Assembly (NCBI GenBank): GCA_043810515.1 | Contig: JBDRNZ010000001.1 | Span: 9,205 to 73,204, forward strand | DNA from: WJKQ01 sp043810515 | GTDB lineage: Bacteria > Patescibacteriota > Gracilibacteria > UBA1369 > LOWO2-01-FULL-3 | Direction of reading: 5' to 3' | Length of the DNA stretch: 64,000 nucleotides | Shown here: positions 40,117 to 49,710 of the stretch, in pieces | Position numbering within the stretch: the stretch's first letter is position 1 | Layout: each line of letters opens with the position of its first letter | Position numbers and translations under genes: made by a program | Notes under the pieces: model-generated | The model's database searches: none | What the model saw: only the letters and a program-made list of their open reading frames with translations | Told to the model about the DNA's origin: nothing

Positions 40117-40911
40117 ATGAATGATCAAGACGACAAAAAAATAAATCCACAACAGGGAGGATCAACGCCGCCACCAGCAGGAGGCACACCGCCACCTGGA
40201 GGAGCAACACCAACTCCGCCAACTCCGCCAACCCCGCCGAGCCCACCGACTCCACCACCGCAAGGCCCACCGACTCCACCGCCGCAAGGCCCACCAACCC
40301 CGCCACCCGGAGGCTACCCGCCGCCGGGAAATTATCCGCCACCCGGAGGCTATCCGCCGCCCGGAGGCTATCCGCCGCCCGGAGGCTATCCGCCGCCCGG
40401 AAATTATCCGCCACCCGGAGCCTATCCGCCGCCCGGAGGCTATCCGCCACCTGGAGGCTATGCCCCACAAGGAGGCTATCCGCCGCCAACAGGCATGCCG
40501 CCAGCCGGGACTCCGCAGCCGGAGGACACTACTCCCGCAAATTTTCAGCTGGGAACAAAATTCCCGCCACAGCTTAAAATTCACGCTCCAAAAAGCGAAC
40601 TAAAATACGATGATGAACATTTTATCCGACTGCTCGCCGGCTCGATTTCCCTTTCAAAAGACGAAAAAAAGAAAATCATCCAGACAATTCCAAAGCTGAA
40701 ACAGAGTCAGGTAGACGAACTTATAAGAATTTTTGAAGAGGAAAAACAGAAATTTGCCGCGCTGTCGCAGAAACATGTTCCACAGCTCGAAAAACTCGCA
40801 CAGCAGCATTTCAACGACTGGGTCGATCTTGAATCTGAAATGGAGCAGGAAGGGAAGAAAAAAGCGGACGAAGGAAAAGCTGATGAAATCAGAAAAAATC
40901 TGGGACTTTAA
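40117..40911 (+). CDS. Proline-rich repeat protein with helical C-terminal domain
   Basis: The 264-residue protein has two parts. Residues 1-145 are very rich in Pro, Gly and Tyr, with tandem copies of GGYPPPG and NYPPPG (about 10 units near 65-125), a disordered, sticky type of sequence. Residues 150-264 are a charged helical domain (LKYDDEHFIRLLAGSISLSKDEKKKIIQTIPKL, then a long coiled-coil-like helix). No signal peptide is present, so it is likely cytoplasmic or membrane-peripheral. I do not recognise a family. An inverted repeat TAGACATTT/AAATGTCTA (40022-40055) lies upstream. Confidence 0.8.
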   Translation: MNDQDDKKINPQQGGSTPPPAGGTPPPGGATPTPPTPPTPPSPPTPPPQGPPTPPPQGPPTPPPGGYPPPGNYPPPGGYPPPGGYPPPGGYPPPGNYPPPGAYPPPGGYPPPGGYAPQGGYPPPTGMPPAGTPQPEDTTPANFQLGTKFPPQLKIHAPKSELKYDDEHFIRLLAGSISLSKDEKKKIIQTIPKLKQSQVDELIRIFEEEKQKFAALSQKHVPQLEKLAQQHFNDWVDLESEMEQEGKKKADEGKADEIRKNLGL

Positions 40912-40967
40912 AAAATAAGCCCGATATAATAATCTTGTAAGACTATCTCATTCCTTAATAAAAAATC

Positions 40968-41543
40968 ATGAAAAAAACAGCAATACTTATTTTTGCGCTG
41001 GCGTCTGCCCTGACGGTTTTGACGGCATGTTCACAGTCGGAACCGGTAACTCCAAGCGCGGACAGCATCCTTGACGATCAGATTTTTACCACGGCAACCG
41101 GTGCGCAGGACTTGGAAAAATGCTCGGAAATACTGAGCTCCACCAAAAAGGACGAATGTAAAATGGTGGTGGAGAGCCTGAACGTAACGGACGAAGCGGT
41201 AAAAAACGTAGACAAATCAGCCTGCAACGCCATCACCGATGAGCGCTACAAAGACAACTGCATCAACAGCGTCGAGGCACAGCTCGCATACCAGAATCGG
41301 GCTGAAACATATCAGGAAGACATTCAAAAACAGCAGGAAGAAAATGCTTCTATCCAATCGAGGGCAACGGCAAAAAAAGACGCGGACATTTGCAATGAAA
41401 TGAAAGATGATAATCAAAAATATTCCTGCCGATACAACGTGCTTGCAGATCAGGCAATAGAGAAGAAAGATGCCTCAATATGCGAAGATATCGATGAATC
41501 AATATTTATTGAGAAATGCAAAGAAGCGGTAAACAGCTTATAA
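40968..41543 (+). CDS. Cys-rich lipoprotein
   Basis: A 191-residue protein with a lipoprotein signal peptide and lipobox LTAC (Cys at 21). The mature part is helical and contains eight further Cys in repeated settings (LEKCSEIL, KDECKMV, KSACNAI, KDNCINS, ADICNEM, YSCRYN, ASICEDI, EKCKEAV), roughly one pair per 25-30 residues, suggesting tandem helical disulfide-linked repeats. The window's DsbA-like protein could serve such proteins. No family recognised. The end overlaps the convergent gene by 6 bp. Confidence 0.82.
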   Translation: MKKTAILIFALASALTVLTACSQSEPVTPSADSILDDQIFTTATGAQDLEKCSEILSSTKKDECKMVVESLNVTDEAVKNVDKSACNAITDERYKDNCINSVEAQLAYQNRAETYQEDIQKQQEENASIQSRATAKKDADICNEMKDDNQKYSCRYNVLADQAIEKKDASICEDIDESIFIEKCKEAVNSL

Positions 41544-42374
41544 ACCCATCGGATCTAGGCACAAAGCATAGAGAGTAACAGTAAGAGAACCTGCTGTGGT
41601 GTTTTTTAATGCTGACCAACAGGTATTACTGGAGGGATAAAGTGCCAAAACATCAACAGCCCCTGCGATATACCCACAACTTACAAGATATTCCCCTGCA
41701 TTGCATACGGTGGATTTAGATACAAGTGCCCCAGCTGATATTGAATTTGAAGTAAATCGGCGATTATAAGTTCCGAATTTAGTTGCCTGGACATTGCCGG
41801 TCACGACCAGATTTGCGTCACTGACTGTTACCTGGTTTAAATAAGCAAAAGTAGCAGAATGATTAACCGAATCAAGAGTTAGAGTGGGATCTTCCCCGCT
41901 ACCCATTGAGGTTAAATGTAGTGCCGAATTATTAGGTGATGACACATTTGTTATTTTTGATAAAACCAAACTTGTAACAGGATTTAAAGTGTTTACATTC
42001 ACCGTACCGCCAAAAGTAACACTATTTAAAAATGTAGTAGCTCCATTAACATTCATACCTCCCGTTACTTCCACTCTCGCACCTGAAACATCTATACTTG
42101 AACTGTAAGGATCAGATCCTGAGACAGTACCGTCAACAGTCATATTTCCACCGACATTAACGTCATCGCTCACATCAGCAGTATTTACGGTCAATCCGCC
42201 GTTTACACCGGCACTTCCTGTAACAGTTAAACCTGTAAAGGTCGGAGCGACTCCTGGTCCAGGAGGCTCATAAGTGGGCGCGCCGACTGCGGCATTCATC
42301 CCAAATATTAAAACTCCCGCAAGTACGGCAAGCCCTCCTGTAACTAAAGCGACTTTGAGTCCTTTATTTTTCAT
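41538..42374 (-). CDS. Secreted beta-repeat protein
   Basis: The 278-residue protein has a signal peptide or anchor (about 8-28). The central part (45-210) is made of short repeats rich in Gly, Thr, Val and Asn (TGLTVTGSAGVNGGLTVNT, VNVGGNMTVDGTVSG), typical of beta-helical fibre proteins. The C-terminal 70 residues differ and contain four Cys (STVCNAGEYLVSCGYIAG, NTCWSAL, LYALCLD), perhaps a globular cap. No named family is recognised. It may be a surface fibre or adhesin. Confidence 0.78.
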   Translation of the reverse strand: MKNKGLKVALVTGGLAVLAGVLIFGMNAAVGAPTYEPPGPGVAPTFTGLTVTGSAGVNGGLTVNTADVSDDVNVGGNMTVDGTVSGSDPYSSSIDVSGARVEVTGGMNVNGATTFLNSVTFGGTVNVNTLNPVTSLVLSKITNVSSPNNSALHLTSMGSGEDPTLTLDSVNHSATFAYLNQVTVSDANLVVTGNVQATKFGTYNRRFTSNSISAGALVSKSTVCNAGEYLVSCGYIAGAVDVLALYPSSNTCWSALKNTTAGSLTVTLYALCLDPMGL

Positions 42375-42543
42375 TTTTATTTTTGTTAAATTTAATTACA
42401 TTCTAACATAAAAACGTTTCCCTGACAAGCCCCCTGTGGCCAGTCAGTCCGACATGTCCGGACCTGTTCTTCCATTCGCAAATGTAAAAAAGTAAAAAAT
42501 AAAGCATACACCCGCCTCGCCCCCAAGATTCCCGCAAGCAAAA

Positions 42544-42571
42544 GCCAAACCCCAATCGCCGGCGATGAATC
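42544..42571. repeat. Palindrome-containing dispersed repeat, copy 1
   Basis: Contains AATCGCCGGCGATGAATC (42554-42571), whose core ATCGCCGGCGAT is a perfect palindrome. With the preceding ten bases it matches 47741-47768 at 26 of 28 positions. Confidence 0.6.
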
Positions 42572-42599
42572 AAAAAATAATCTCTAGATATAGCAACCC

Positions 42600-42713
42600 G
42601 CCGCCAAGCCCCGCCGCCAAGCCCCGCCGCCAAGCCCCGCCGCCAAAACCCGCCGCCAAAACCCGCCGCCAAAACCCGCCGCCAAAACCCGCCGCCAAAA
42701 CCCGCCGCCAAAA
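42600..42713. repeat. 13-bp minisatellite
   Basis: About nine tandem 13-bp units: three GCCGCCAAGCCCC followed by GCCGCCAAAACCC units. It fills the 353-bp gap between the secreted beta-repeat gene and the baseplate-J-like gene and lies just downstream of the latter. No gene is credible in the gap. Confidence 0.9.
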
Positions 42714-42727
42714 TCTGTATCCGGTCC

Positions 42728-44551
42728 CTATTCCACCATCACCGCGTCCCTGATCTCAAATTTTATATTATCAGTAATACTTGGAATAGTTGGCGACCAA
42801 ACCGGCCAGGCCTCTATTTCGACTTTGTTTATTTCCGGAAGATTTTGGATATAAAGCTTGGCGTCCTCGATGTTTTTACCGGCGATATGTTCCTTGATTT
42901 TGTTCAGCAGCTGCTGGCCGTTCTCTTTTTTGGGATCAATGGAGAACTGCTCGATTCCTTTTATGTTTGCGGTAATTTTGATTTTTCCGGTGCGTTCGTC
43001 CCATTCAAAAATTCTATAGGAAGTGGAATCCTCGTTTATTTTTAAAAGATCTTTCTGTGGGCTTTTTTTCAACAAAAGTTCGCTTTTCAAAATTTCCAGC
43101 ATCGCATCGTGATCGTAATAAACCCCGCTTACATCTATATCTCCTGTGATGGTGAACTCGGAGACGTCTTTTTCGAGAAGATCCGAAGGAACGTCAATGT
43201 GAGCTTCTCCTATTTTTATAGCGCCTTCGCCTTCAAGCAGGGTATAAAGCTCCGGACTTCCAACAAGTTCGCTTTTCGACACAACTGCGTCCTTAAGTTC
43301 GTCTACTGCGCTTTTATAAAGTTCGTCATTCAGCCGCGACTTCGCGGCTTCAATATCCTGTTCTGAAATAAAGGTGGTGTAATCGGTCACGCCGCCTGTC
43401 ATCGGCTCATAGCTTTCAGCGTAAAGTTTTGACTGGCTGTCGCCTTTAAGCCCGGGAAGAGTAAATCTCTCAGGCCCGACATTGCCTCTTTCACCCACGA
43501 TAGCGCCGTAAGCATCCACCTGATCCGCTATTACAAAAGCCTCAAGTTTGCCAGGCCCGTCATTTGTGGCTGCCGGAACGGTAACGGAACTATTGATTCT
43601 GAAAACAATACCGTCATCTGTTTGAAATCTCGTCTGGGCCATAAGAGGCCACGCGTTGCCCACGGTGTTGATGATTGTAAGTTTTCCGCTGGAGTTTGCG
43701 CCATTTTCTGAAAACTTTTTACCGGTCGCAAAATGGGTGATTGTTTTTGTGACATCCGTTTCAATCGGATAACTGGCGATCATGTGCGGCGGCCTGCTTT
43801 CGAGCTCGGACCGGTTTTTTTGATAATCGGCCAGCGTGATATTTACGGACTTTTCGAGAACACTTGCGGAGGGCGTAAGATAAACGGTGACGCCGGGTAG
43901 TGCAATATATATGATGATAAGCAAAATAAAAACACTCGCGACAACAAGCCCGATCAGGGCATGGCGGTTCGGCGCGACAAGAACAAATTTTGTTTTTTCT
44001 TTCTTTTTCTGTGGAGTCGCTGAGGAACTGATTTTGGAAATATCCACGGTTTTTTTTGAATTTTTCTTACCGAGAATCTCACCTATTGAAAGTTTACGTT
44101 CGGTAAGGCGTGTCGGAGCCTGCTCCTCAACAGAATTCACAGTCGCTTTTAGAGGAGTTATGCGAAGCTGCTCGTCCTCCGTTTCAGTTGAAAAAAGTGC
44201 CGGCCCTTCGCCGGTTGATTTGTTATAAACCTCCATCCCGACCTGCTGGGCGAGATGAATTCCATTTTTGTCATTTGTAATGAGGTAAACGGTTTTGTTG
44301 TCGTCTTCGGCTTTCCTTTTGAGAATTTTAAGGTTTACGATGCTCTGAAAAACAATAGCCCTTTTCGGAATAACGATGTAGACGTTTTTTGCCCTGACCG
44401 CACGCACTTTGTCATAAACTTCCGTGACTTCCTCGTCTATTTCGGCATAGACAACTTTTTTTGTTGGAATGACCTCGGTTTTTGTTGAAACTTCCTCGCT
44501 TTCCGCGCTTTTTTCAGGTTTTTTATCTTCTTTTTTCTTTTTTGGAGGCAT
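42728..44551 (-). CDS. Single-pass membrane protein with baseplate-J-like segment
   Basis: The 607-residue protein has a Lys/Glu-rich start, a cytoplasmic domain (about 30-125), a linker, one transmembrane helix near 205-225 (ALIGLVVASVFILLIIIYIA), and a long extracytoplasmic part. Residues about 305-335 (WPLMAQTRFQTDDGIVFRIN) resemble the strand-turn-strand of baseplate J/gp47-type proteins; the last 100 residues form repeated alpha/beta units. It is 9 bp downstream of an FtsA/PilM-like gene, so it probably works with it in an envelope-spanning apparatus. No function is assigned. The start is clear and composition is host-like. Confidence 0.8.
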   Translation of the reverse strand: MPPKKKKEDKKPEKSAESEEVSTKTEVIPTKKVVYAEIDEEVTEVYDKVRAVRAKNVYIVIPKRAIVFQSIVNLKILKRKAEDDNKTVYLITNDKNGIHLAQQVGMEVYNKSTGEGPALFSTETEDEQLRITPLKATVNSVEEQAPTRLTERKLSIGEILGKKNSKKTVDISKISSSATPQKKKEKTKFVLVAPNRHALIGLVVASVFILLIIIYIALPGVTVYLTPSASVLEKSVNITLADYQKNRSELESRPPHMIASYPIETDVTKTITHFATGKKFSENGANSSGKLTIINTVGNAWPLMAQTRFQTDDGIVFRINSSVTVPAATNDGPGKLEAFVIADQVDAYGAIVGERGNVGPERFTLPGLKGDSQSKLYAESYEPMTGGVTDYTTFISEQDIEAAKSRLNDELYKSAVDELKDAVVSKSELVGSPELYTLLEGEGAIKIGEAHIDVPSDLLEKDVSEFTITGDIDVSGVYYDHDAMLEILKSELLLKKSPQKDLLKINEDSTSYRIFEWDERTGKIKITANIKGIEQFSIDPKKENGQQLLNKIKEHIAGKNIEDAKLYIQNLPEINKVEIEAWPVWSPTIPSITDNIKFEIRDAVMVE

Positions 44552-44560
44552 TTATTGCAA

Positions 44561-45814
44561 TTACATTTGCATTAGACGAACCACCTTTTTAAGGACTTTT
44601 GGCAAAAGCTGTTCCTCATTGATAAATGTCAGGGCAAGATTTGCAAGCGCCATTGGTACTATATTCTGCTGGTCTTTAATAAGCTTTGTTTCGTCATGTA
44701 AATTTGTAACCATTTTTGGATTGAGAAAATTAATCTGGGGTTTTTTTGTGAATGGTAACGACTTAACCCATTCACGGCTTTCCAGAGCCTCCTTTATTTC
44801 CGGAAGATGACTTCCGCCGCCAGAAAGAAGAATTTTTGAAGGAAGAACATCTATGTCATCAAATTCCTCCAGCGTTAAAACAACGCCGCTAAGCCATACA
44901 TCACTGTCGGTTTTCATTGTTTCCCGGACAATTTTATTGGATTGTCTTTCAAGATTATCATTGCTGTATGCAAGTTTTATTTCCTCAGCTTCCTGAAAAG
45001 AAATATTTAAAGTCTGAGCGATGCGTTTTGTAAAAGTGCGTCCTCCAAGCGTGAACATTTTTGTGCCTTCGACAGCGCCGTTTCTTACAACCGCGATATC
45101 GGTAGTGCCGCCGCCGATATCAATAAAAATTGCGCCGAACTGGCCGCTGTCCTCATGTCCCAGGCAGCGCGTCAAAGCGTAAGGCTCCGCCGTAATCGAC
45201 AAAAGTTCCTTATCTATTTCGGCCGCTATGGTCTGCAGAGAGCCGTAATGCACAAGCGGCGCAAAAGCGTTGAATATACTCAAAGTCACTTCTTTTCCCT
45301 GAAAACCGATTGGGTTTGTGACTTTATAACCATCAATTCTCACGTCGACAATTGCGGCATTCACAAGTTTTACGTCAATCTCATTATATCCGGTTTCATA
45401 AGCCAGTTGCGTCCTCACGCTGTCAAAAGCCCGCCACTGCACTTTATGGACAATATTTTTGAGTTCCGCCAGATCAATTTTGCTGTTTGCGTCCCTGCGG
45501 ACATAACTTGTCGTGTTTGTCGCGCCTTTCACAAGTTCCCCGGAAATTCCAAGTATCATTTTTGAAGTGGAAACGCCGGCCATGTTTTCAGCCTCCTTTA
45601 TCGCGCTATGGCAATTCGCAATAACAGACGCGATATCAGTAACAACGCCGCTCTGCATATCGCCAAGCTTTTGTTGCTTTCGTCCGACACCCAAAATACG
45701 GCCTTTTTGCCCGGCGGCTTCGCACACCAGTGCCTTCACACAGTCCGTGCCAATATCGAGAGCAAGAAAATAAGCGTCGCTGGATCTTTTTTTAATTCTG
45801 CGAAAAAGTCTCAT
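44561..45814 (-). CDS. FtsA/PilM-family actin-like ATPase
   Basis: A 417-residue actin-fold protein from the ATG at 45814; an in-frame start at 45865 would add 17 residues. It has the phosphate-1 motif LALDIGTDCVKAL, an SHS2/1C-type insertion, phosphate-2 FIDIGGGTTDIAVVRNG, and the adenosine motif LLSGGGSHLPEI. It lacks an obvious C-terminal amphipathic membrane helix of FtsA. Position directly before a membrane protein gene suggests PilM-like partnering rather than, or as well as, division. No ftsZ or pil genes are in view. Confidence 0.85.
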   Translation of the reverse strand: MRLFRRIKKRSSDAYFLALDIGTDCVKALVCEAAGQKGRILGVGRKQQKLGDMQSGVVTDIASVIANCHSAIKEAENMAGVSTSKMILGISGELVKGATNTTSYVRRDANSKIDLAELKNIVHKVQWRAFDSVRTQLAYETGYNEIDVKLVNAAIVDVRIDGYKVTNPIGFQGKEVTLSIFNAFAPLVHYGSLQTIAAEIDKELLSITAEPYALTRCLGHEDSGQFGAIFIDIGGGTTDIAVVRNGAVEGTKMFTLGGRTFTKRIAQTLNISFQEAEEIKLAYSNDNLERQSNKIVRETMKTDSDVWLSGVVLTLEEFDDIDVLPSKILLSGGGSHLPEIKEALESREWVKSLPFTKKPQINFLNPKMVTNLHDETKLIKDQQNIVPMALANLALTFINEEQLLPKVLKKVVRLMQM

Positions 45815-45874
45815 GAAAATTTTTACAGCAATGGGAAATATAAGGAAAATACGCCCAAAAAGCAAGCAGCCTGA

Positions 45875-46978
45875 TTATTTATACCAGTTGCTTCCGCTGT
45901 CAAAAGCAGTCTTGTTCCTGCTTCGGTCTTTATATCTCTCGAATCCGAGTTCGATAAGCCTGTCCACGAGTTCATTATAAGAGATTCCATTATGCGCTAT
46001 CATCTTCGGATACATGCTTATGGAAGTAAAACCCGGCATTGTGTTGAGTTCGTTTAGATAAATCTCTCCGCTGTCGCGGTCGAGAAAACTGTCCACGCGC
46101 GCAAGCCCGCTGCAGTCCAGCAGCTTGTAGGCCTTTATACTTATTTCCCGGATTTTTTCGGAACTTTCCTTCGCAATATCTGCAGGAACCTGTGTCGTGG
46201 ACACGCCGTTAACATATTTATCAAAAAAATCATAAAATTCCCCGCCAACGATAATTTCACCAACCTCAGCCGCAATCGGGTCATCATTCCCAAGCACGGC
46301 GCACTCGATCTCTCTCGCATTCACAGCTTTCTCAACCAGTATCCGCCTGTCAAAACCCGCGGCAAGTTCAATAGCTTTTGCGAGATCGTTTTTATCTTTG
46401 ACTTTCGAAATTCCCACGGACGAACCCATATTTGCGGGCTTCACAAAGCAGGGGATTCCTATATTTTTCTCAATATGGGACATAATTGCATCTTTCTCGG
46501 TAGCCCACGAGCCGCGGTTAAAACCCACATAAGGAACAACCGGCAGACCAGCGGATCCCCACACAGCTTTGCACTGCAGCTTGTCCATAGCCGTGGACGA
46601 AGCCAAAACCCCGCATCCGACATAAGCGATATTCATCATTTCAAACATTCCCTGAATCGTCCCGTCCTCGCCGAAAGGCCCATGTAGAACCGGGAAAAAT
46701 ATGTCGATTTTTGCGAATTTTCCCTCGTCGTCAATAAAGCCTTTCTTTTCCGGATCGGTCGAAGCGAAAACCTGTTTCAGGCCCTCGTAATTTTGCTTTT
46801 TGAATTTTTCCAGGCAATTTTCCCCGATCAGCCATTTGCCGTCCCGGGTGATGCCGATTTCGAGAATGTCATATTTTTCTTTGTCCAGCGCTTTGATAAC
46901 GCTCGCCGCGGATACAAGCGAAACTTCATGCTCACCGCTGCGCCCGCCAAAAATAACTCCGACATTGATTTTTTCCAT
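45875..46978 (-). CDS. ddl: D-alanine--D-alanine ligase
   Basis: Makes the D-Ala-D-Ala dipeptide of peptidoglycan with ATP. The 367-residue ATP-grasp protein has [66 protein letters not shown], and the metal-binding end [20 protein letters not shown]. Length is in the usual range. An alanine racemase gene, which supplies its substrate, is 1.5 kb away. Confidence 0.97.
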   Translation of the reverse strand: MEKINVGVIFGGRSGEHEVSLVSAASVIKALDKEKYDILEIGITRDGKWLIGENCLEKFKKQNYEGLKQVFASTDPEKKGFIDDEGKFAKIDIFFPVLHGPFGEDGTIQGMFEMMNIAYVGCGVLASSTAMDKLQCKAVWGSAGLPVVPYVGFNRGSWATEKDAIMSHIEKNIGIPCFVKPANMGSSVGISKVKDKNDLAKAIELAAGFDRRILVEKAVNAREIECAVLGNDDPIAAEVGEIIVGGEFYDFFDKYVNGVSTTQVPADIAKESSEKIREISIKAYKLLDCSGLARVDSFLDRDSGEIYLNELNTMPGFTSISMYPKMIAHNGISYNELVDRLIELGFERYKDRSRNKTAFDSGSNWYK

Positions 46979-47162
46979 GACTGGAAATTACCAAAAATTA
47001 CGGATTTTCTCAATACTTATGTGTTATATAAACTTCTCGGCATATATGCTTCAGCCCTTCACGCACTTATATGAACTTCTCCGCGCTCGCCGTGGTTTCC
47101 GGAATTTTTTGTCGCACTTTCGTACTCCTTACGCCAGCACATCCCGCCACGCTTTCGGATTT

Positions 47163-47189
47163 TTTTAGGAAAATTTTAAGTTTTTTTAA
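47163..47189. repeat. 27-bp dispersed repeat, copy 2
   Basis: Inverted relative to copy 1 at 36090-36116, differing at one position. It is 38 bp before the HNH gene start, inside a 248-bp gap. A shorter related block (17 of 19 positions) is at 52825-52843, 95 bp before pepA. Confidence 0.6.
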
Positions 47190-47226
47190 CAAAAATTTAA
47201 TCTTTGTTTGATAATCTTCATCTGCA

Positions 47227-48408
47227 ATGCTGAAATACAAAATTCAAAATTCCACAGATTCAAGGCCTGCCGACCCGAAAAAGCCTGTCGACCCGAAAGC
47301 ACTTTCGGATGCGGAACTTTATGACCTCTGCCAGGAGTACGGCCTTAACGCGAAAGTCTGGCTGAGGCGCTTCGCGGGGCTTCTGCCTGAGGTAAACCGG
47401 CGCATGCTTTATCGTAAAAAAGGATTTATTTCGATTTTTGAATTTGCGAAAAAACTTTGTGGGATGAACGAATTTACGGTTGAAAGAATTCTCAATCTTT
47501 CGAACCGACTGTCGGACAAGCCGGCTCTCCGCGCCCAGTTTGAATCCGGTCTCCAGGGCTGGAGCAAAATAGAAGCCGTCTCATTCATCGCAACCCCAAA
47601 AACCGAAAAAGACTGGGCGGAAAAAGTGGAAAAAATGCCAAGACGTGTTCTCGAAACTTATGTAAGTCGTTACAGAAAAGAAATTCTCTCAAAATCAACT
47701 TCCGGATCTCAATTGCAGAGCTTAAACACGGTATTAGGCAGCCAACTCCCAATCGCCGGCGATGAATCGCAGATCATCGCCGCGATAAGTCAAGGGTTTA
47801 GATTTCAAGACCTTAAATTTCTGTCATTTCAGGTAAGCCGAGAAATCGAACATAAATTAAGACTGTTCAAGCAAAAACTTGAAAAACAAAAAAAGGGGCC
47901 TCTCAGCTGGAACGAGGTTTTTGAGGCTCTGCTCGAATACACTCCACTTTCACCAGTCGTTCCTCCTGCCGCCAAATCCACCGCGCCGCCTGCCATCATT
48001 CCTTCCACCACAAAATCCACCGCGCCTACATCCGCAAAGTCAGCCATTCCCACCTCCACCGCGTCGCCCGCCGCCCCTCTAATTCCACCAAAACCCTCCG
48101 CATCCGGCAGGGCAATTCCCGCGGCTATCAAAAATTTTCTTCAGAAAAAATACGGCACTTCATGTGCCTACCCAAATTGTAACAAGCCTCTCGAGGTCTA
48201 TCACCATACAAAAAGATTCGCGATCACCCGCAGTCACGACCCGAAATTTATAGTCCCGCTCTGCGGCTTGCATCACAGTCTTGCGCACACTGGCCTGATC
48301 GAAAACGAGCAGGACCCGCCGGAAAACTGGCGCATCAAAGAGAAAGTCGACAAAACATCGCTCACCGAACTTATCGACAAAAGAATGCGCGATTTTAAGC
48401 CCGATTAA
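47227..48408 (+). CDS. HNH nuclease-domain protein
   Basis: The 393-residue protein has a helical N-terminal region (about 20-230) reminiscent of DUF222-type proteins, a Pro/Ala/Thr/Ser-rich linker (about 240-295), and a C-terminal HNH domain with CAYPNCNKPLEVYHHTKRF and VPLCGLHHSLAH, where paired Cys bind zinc and the first His is the general base. No restriction methylase or phage genes are adjacent. The palindromic 17-bp repeat at 47751-47767 is translated in frame here as PIAGDES, an odd feature. Role unknown; DNA cleavage is expected from the motif. Confidence 0.82.
   Translation: MLKYKIQNSTDSRPADPKKPVDPKALSDAELYDLCQEYGLNAKVWLRRFAGLLPEVNRRMLYRKKGFISIFEFAKKLCGMNEFTVERILNLSNRLSDKPALRAQFESGLQGWSKIEAVSFIATPKTEKDWAEKVEKMPRRVLETYVSRYRKEILSKSTSGSQLQSLNTVLGSQLPIAGDESQIIAAISQGFRFQDLKFLSFQVSREIEHKLRLFKQKLEKQKKGPLSWNEVFEALLEYTPLSPVVPPAAKSTAPPAIIPSTTKSTAPTSAKSAIPTSTASPAAPLIPPKPSASGRAIPAAIKNFLQKKYGTSCAYPNCNKPLEVYHHTKRFAITRSHDPKFIVPLCGLHHSLAHTGLIENEQDPPENWRIKEKVDKTSLTELIDKRMRDFKPD
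47741..47768. repeat. Palindrome-containing dispersed repeat, copy 2 (inside HNH gene)
   Basis: Same 28-bp block as 42544-42571 with two differences, located in the coding region near codons 172-181. Confidence 0.6.
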
Positions 48409-48435
48409 GTTTCAGGCCTGACCAAAAATCCAGCT

Positions 48436-49581
48436 TTATATATACATTCTCGGAATCCGCTCATTTACGCGTGTCGGGATCTCGTAGTTGATCGTGTCGG
48501 CCCACTGCGCGAAAAGCTCGGCGCTGATATTTTCATCGCCATCGCGGCCAATGAGCACGACCTCGTCTTCGAGAGAGGCATTTGGTATATCCGTAACGTC
48601 GGCCATTATTATATTCATGCAGACCCTGCCGCAAAGCGGAGCCCTCTTGCCTTGAATGAGCACATGTGCGCGCCCGCTTACCCCGCGGTCATATCCGTCA
48701 TAATAACCTACAGGAATAATCGCAACCCGCGTCTGGCGCGTTGTTTTGTAGGTGCAGCCGTAACCAATGCACTCACCGGCGGGGACGGTTTTGACCTGCG
48801 CTACTTTTGCTTTCCAGGTAAAAGCGGGGGAGAACTGAGCGCTGCCGCCGACCTCTTTTGTATATGATAAATGGGTTTCTTTCGACGGCCACATGCCATA
48901 GCAGGAAATTCCCGGACGGACCATATCAAAGTGCGTTTCCGGAAAAATAAGGGTCGCCGCCGAATTCCCGCAGTGTTTTATAGGAACTTTTATTCCGGAT
49001 TTTTCAAGAATGGAAACGGCTTTGTTAAACCTGGCAAGCTGAATCTCCGCGTAGCCGTGATCGGTTGTATCCTCGATATTTGCGAAATGAGTGGAAAGTC
49101 CCTCGAGTTCTATCCGATCAAAACTTCTTATATACTCTGCCATCTCAACCAGATCATCAATTGCGACACCCTGCCTATTGTTTCCGGTCTCAATTTTTAA
49201 ATGAACTTTAGTTCTTTTTCCGCCTTCACCGGCCGCCTCCGCCAGTCGGGAAATGGTTTCTTTATTATAAACAACCATCCTTAAATCCAGCGCAATAGCC
49301 TCGGCGAGTTCATCAAAAGGCACATATCCGAGAACATAAATCGGCGAAAAAATCCCAGCCTCCCGAAGCGCCCGCGCCTCATATACGGCATTTACCGCAA
49401 GCCAATCCGCGCCTGCGTCCAGAAAAGTTTTCGCGCACTCAATAAGTCCGTGCCCGTAGGCATTTGCCTTCACGCACGGACACAGAATCCGGTCCGCACC
49501 TATAACTTCACGAAACTGGCGTATATTTTTACGCAGGGCCTCTCTGGAAATTTCTACCCAAGTTAATTCTGTTGTGACCAT
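48436..49581 (-). CDS. alr: Alanine racemase
   Basis: Converts L- to D-alanine for peptidoglycan. The 381-residue fold-type III PLP enzyme shows VKANAYGHG with the Schiff-base Lys near residue 40, HFANIEDT-like substrate strand, VRPGISCYGMWPS, and the C-terminal domain with GYYDGYDRGVSG and VCMNIIMADVT. Length is standard. It is convergent with the HNH gene and close to ddl. Confidence 0.97.
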   Translation of the reverse strand: MVTTELTWVEISREALRKNIRQFREVIGADRILCPCVKANAYGHGLIECAKTFLDAGADWLAVNAVYEARALREAGIFSPIYVLGYVPFDELAEAIALDLRMVVYNKETISRLAEAAGEGGKRTKVHLKIETGNNRQGVAIDDLVEMAEYIRSFDRIELEGLSTHFANIEDTTDHGYAEIQLARFNKAVSILEKSGIKVPIKHCGNSAATLIFPETHFDMVRPGISCYGMWPSKETHLSYTKEVGGSAQFSPAFTWKAKVAQVKTVPAGECIGYGCTYKTTRQTRVAIIPVGYYDGYDRGVSGRAHVLIQGKRAPLCGRVCMNIIMADVTDIPNASLEDEVVLIGRDGDENISAELFAQWADTINYEIPTRVNERIPRMYI

Positions 49582-49649
49582 AACTCAGAGCTTATCATGA
49601 ACCAGAGCTTAGATAAATCTGTTTAAAAATCAACCCCATTACGACGCGA

Positions 49650-49678
49650 TTGACGAAAGGCCCACTCCCTTATATAAT
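49650..49678 (+). promoter_or_regulatory. sigma70-type promoter of the Bax-inhibitor-like gene
   Basis: TTGACG (49650-49655), 17 bp, TATAAT (49673-49678), 32 bp before the ATG at 49711. It probably also drives the following yceD-rpmF-nusB-rnc genes. Confidence 0.75.
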
Positions 49679-49710
49679 CTAATTCCGCTTCCACAAATAA
49701 CCCTAAAAAT

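Noticed and set aside
40300..40500. CRISPR-like array from the regular repeats
   Set aside because: The repeats are an in-frame GGYPPPG coding array without unique spacers.
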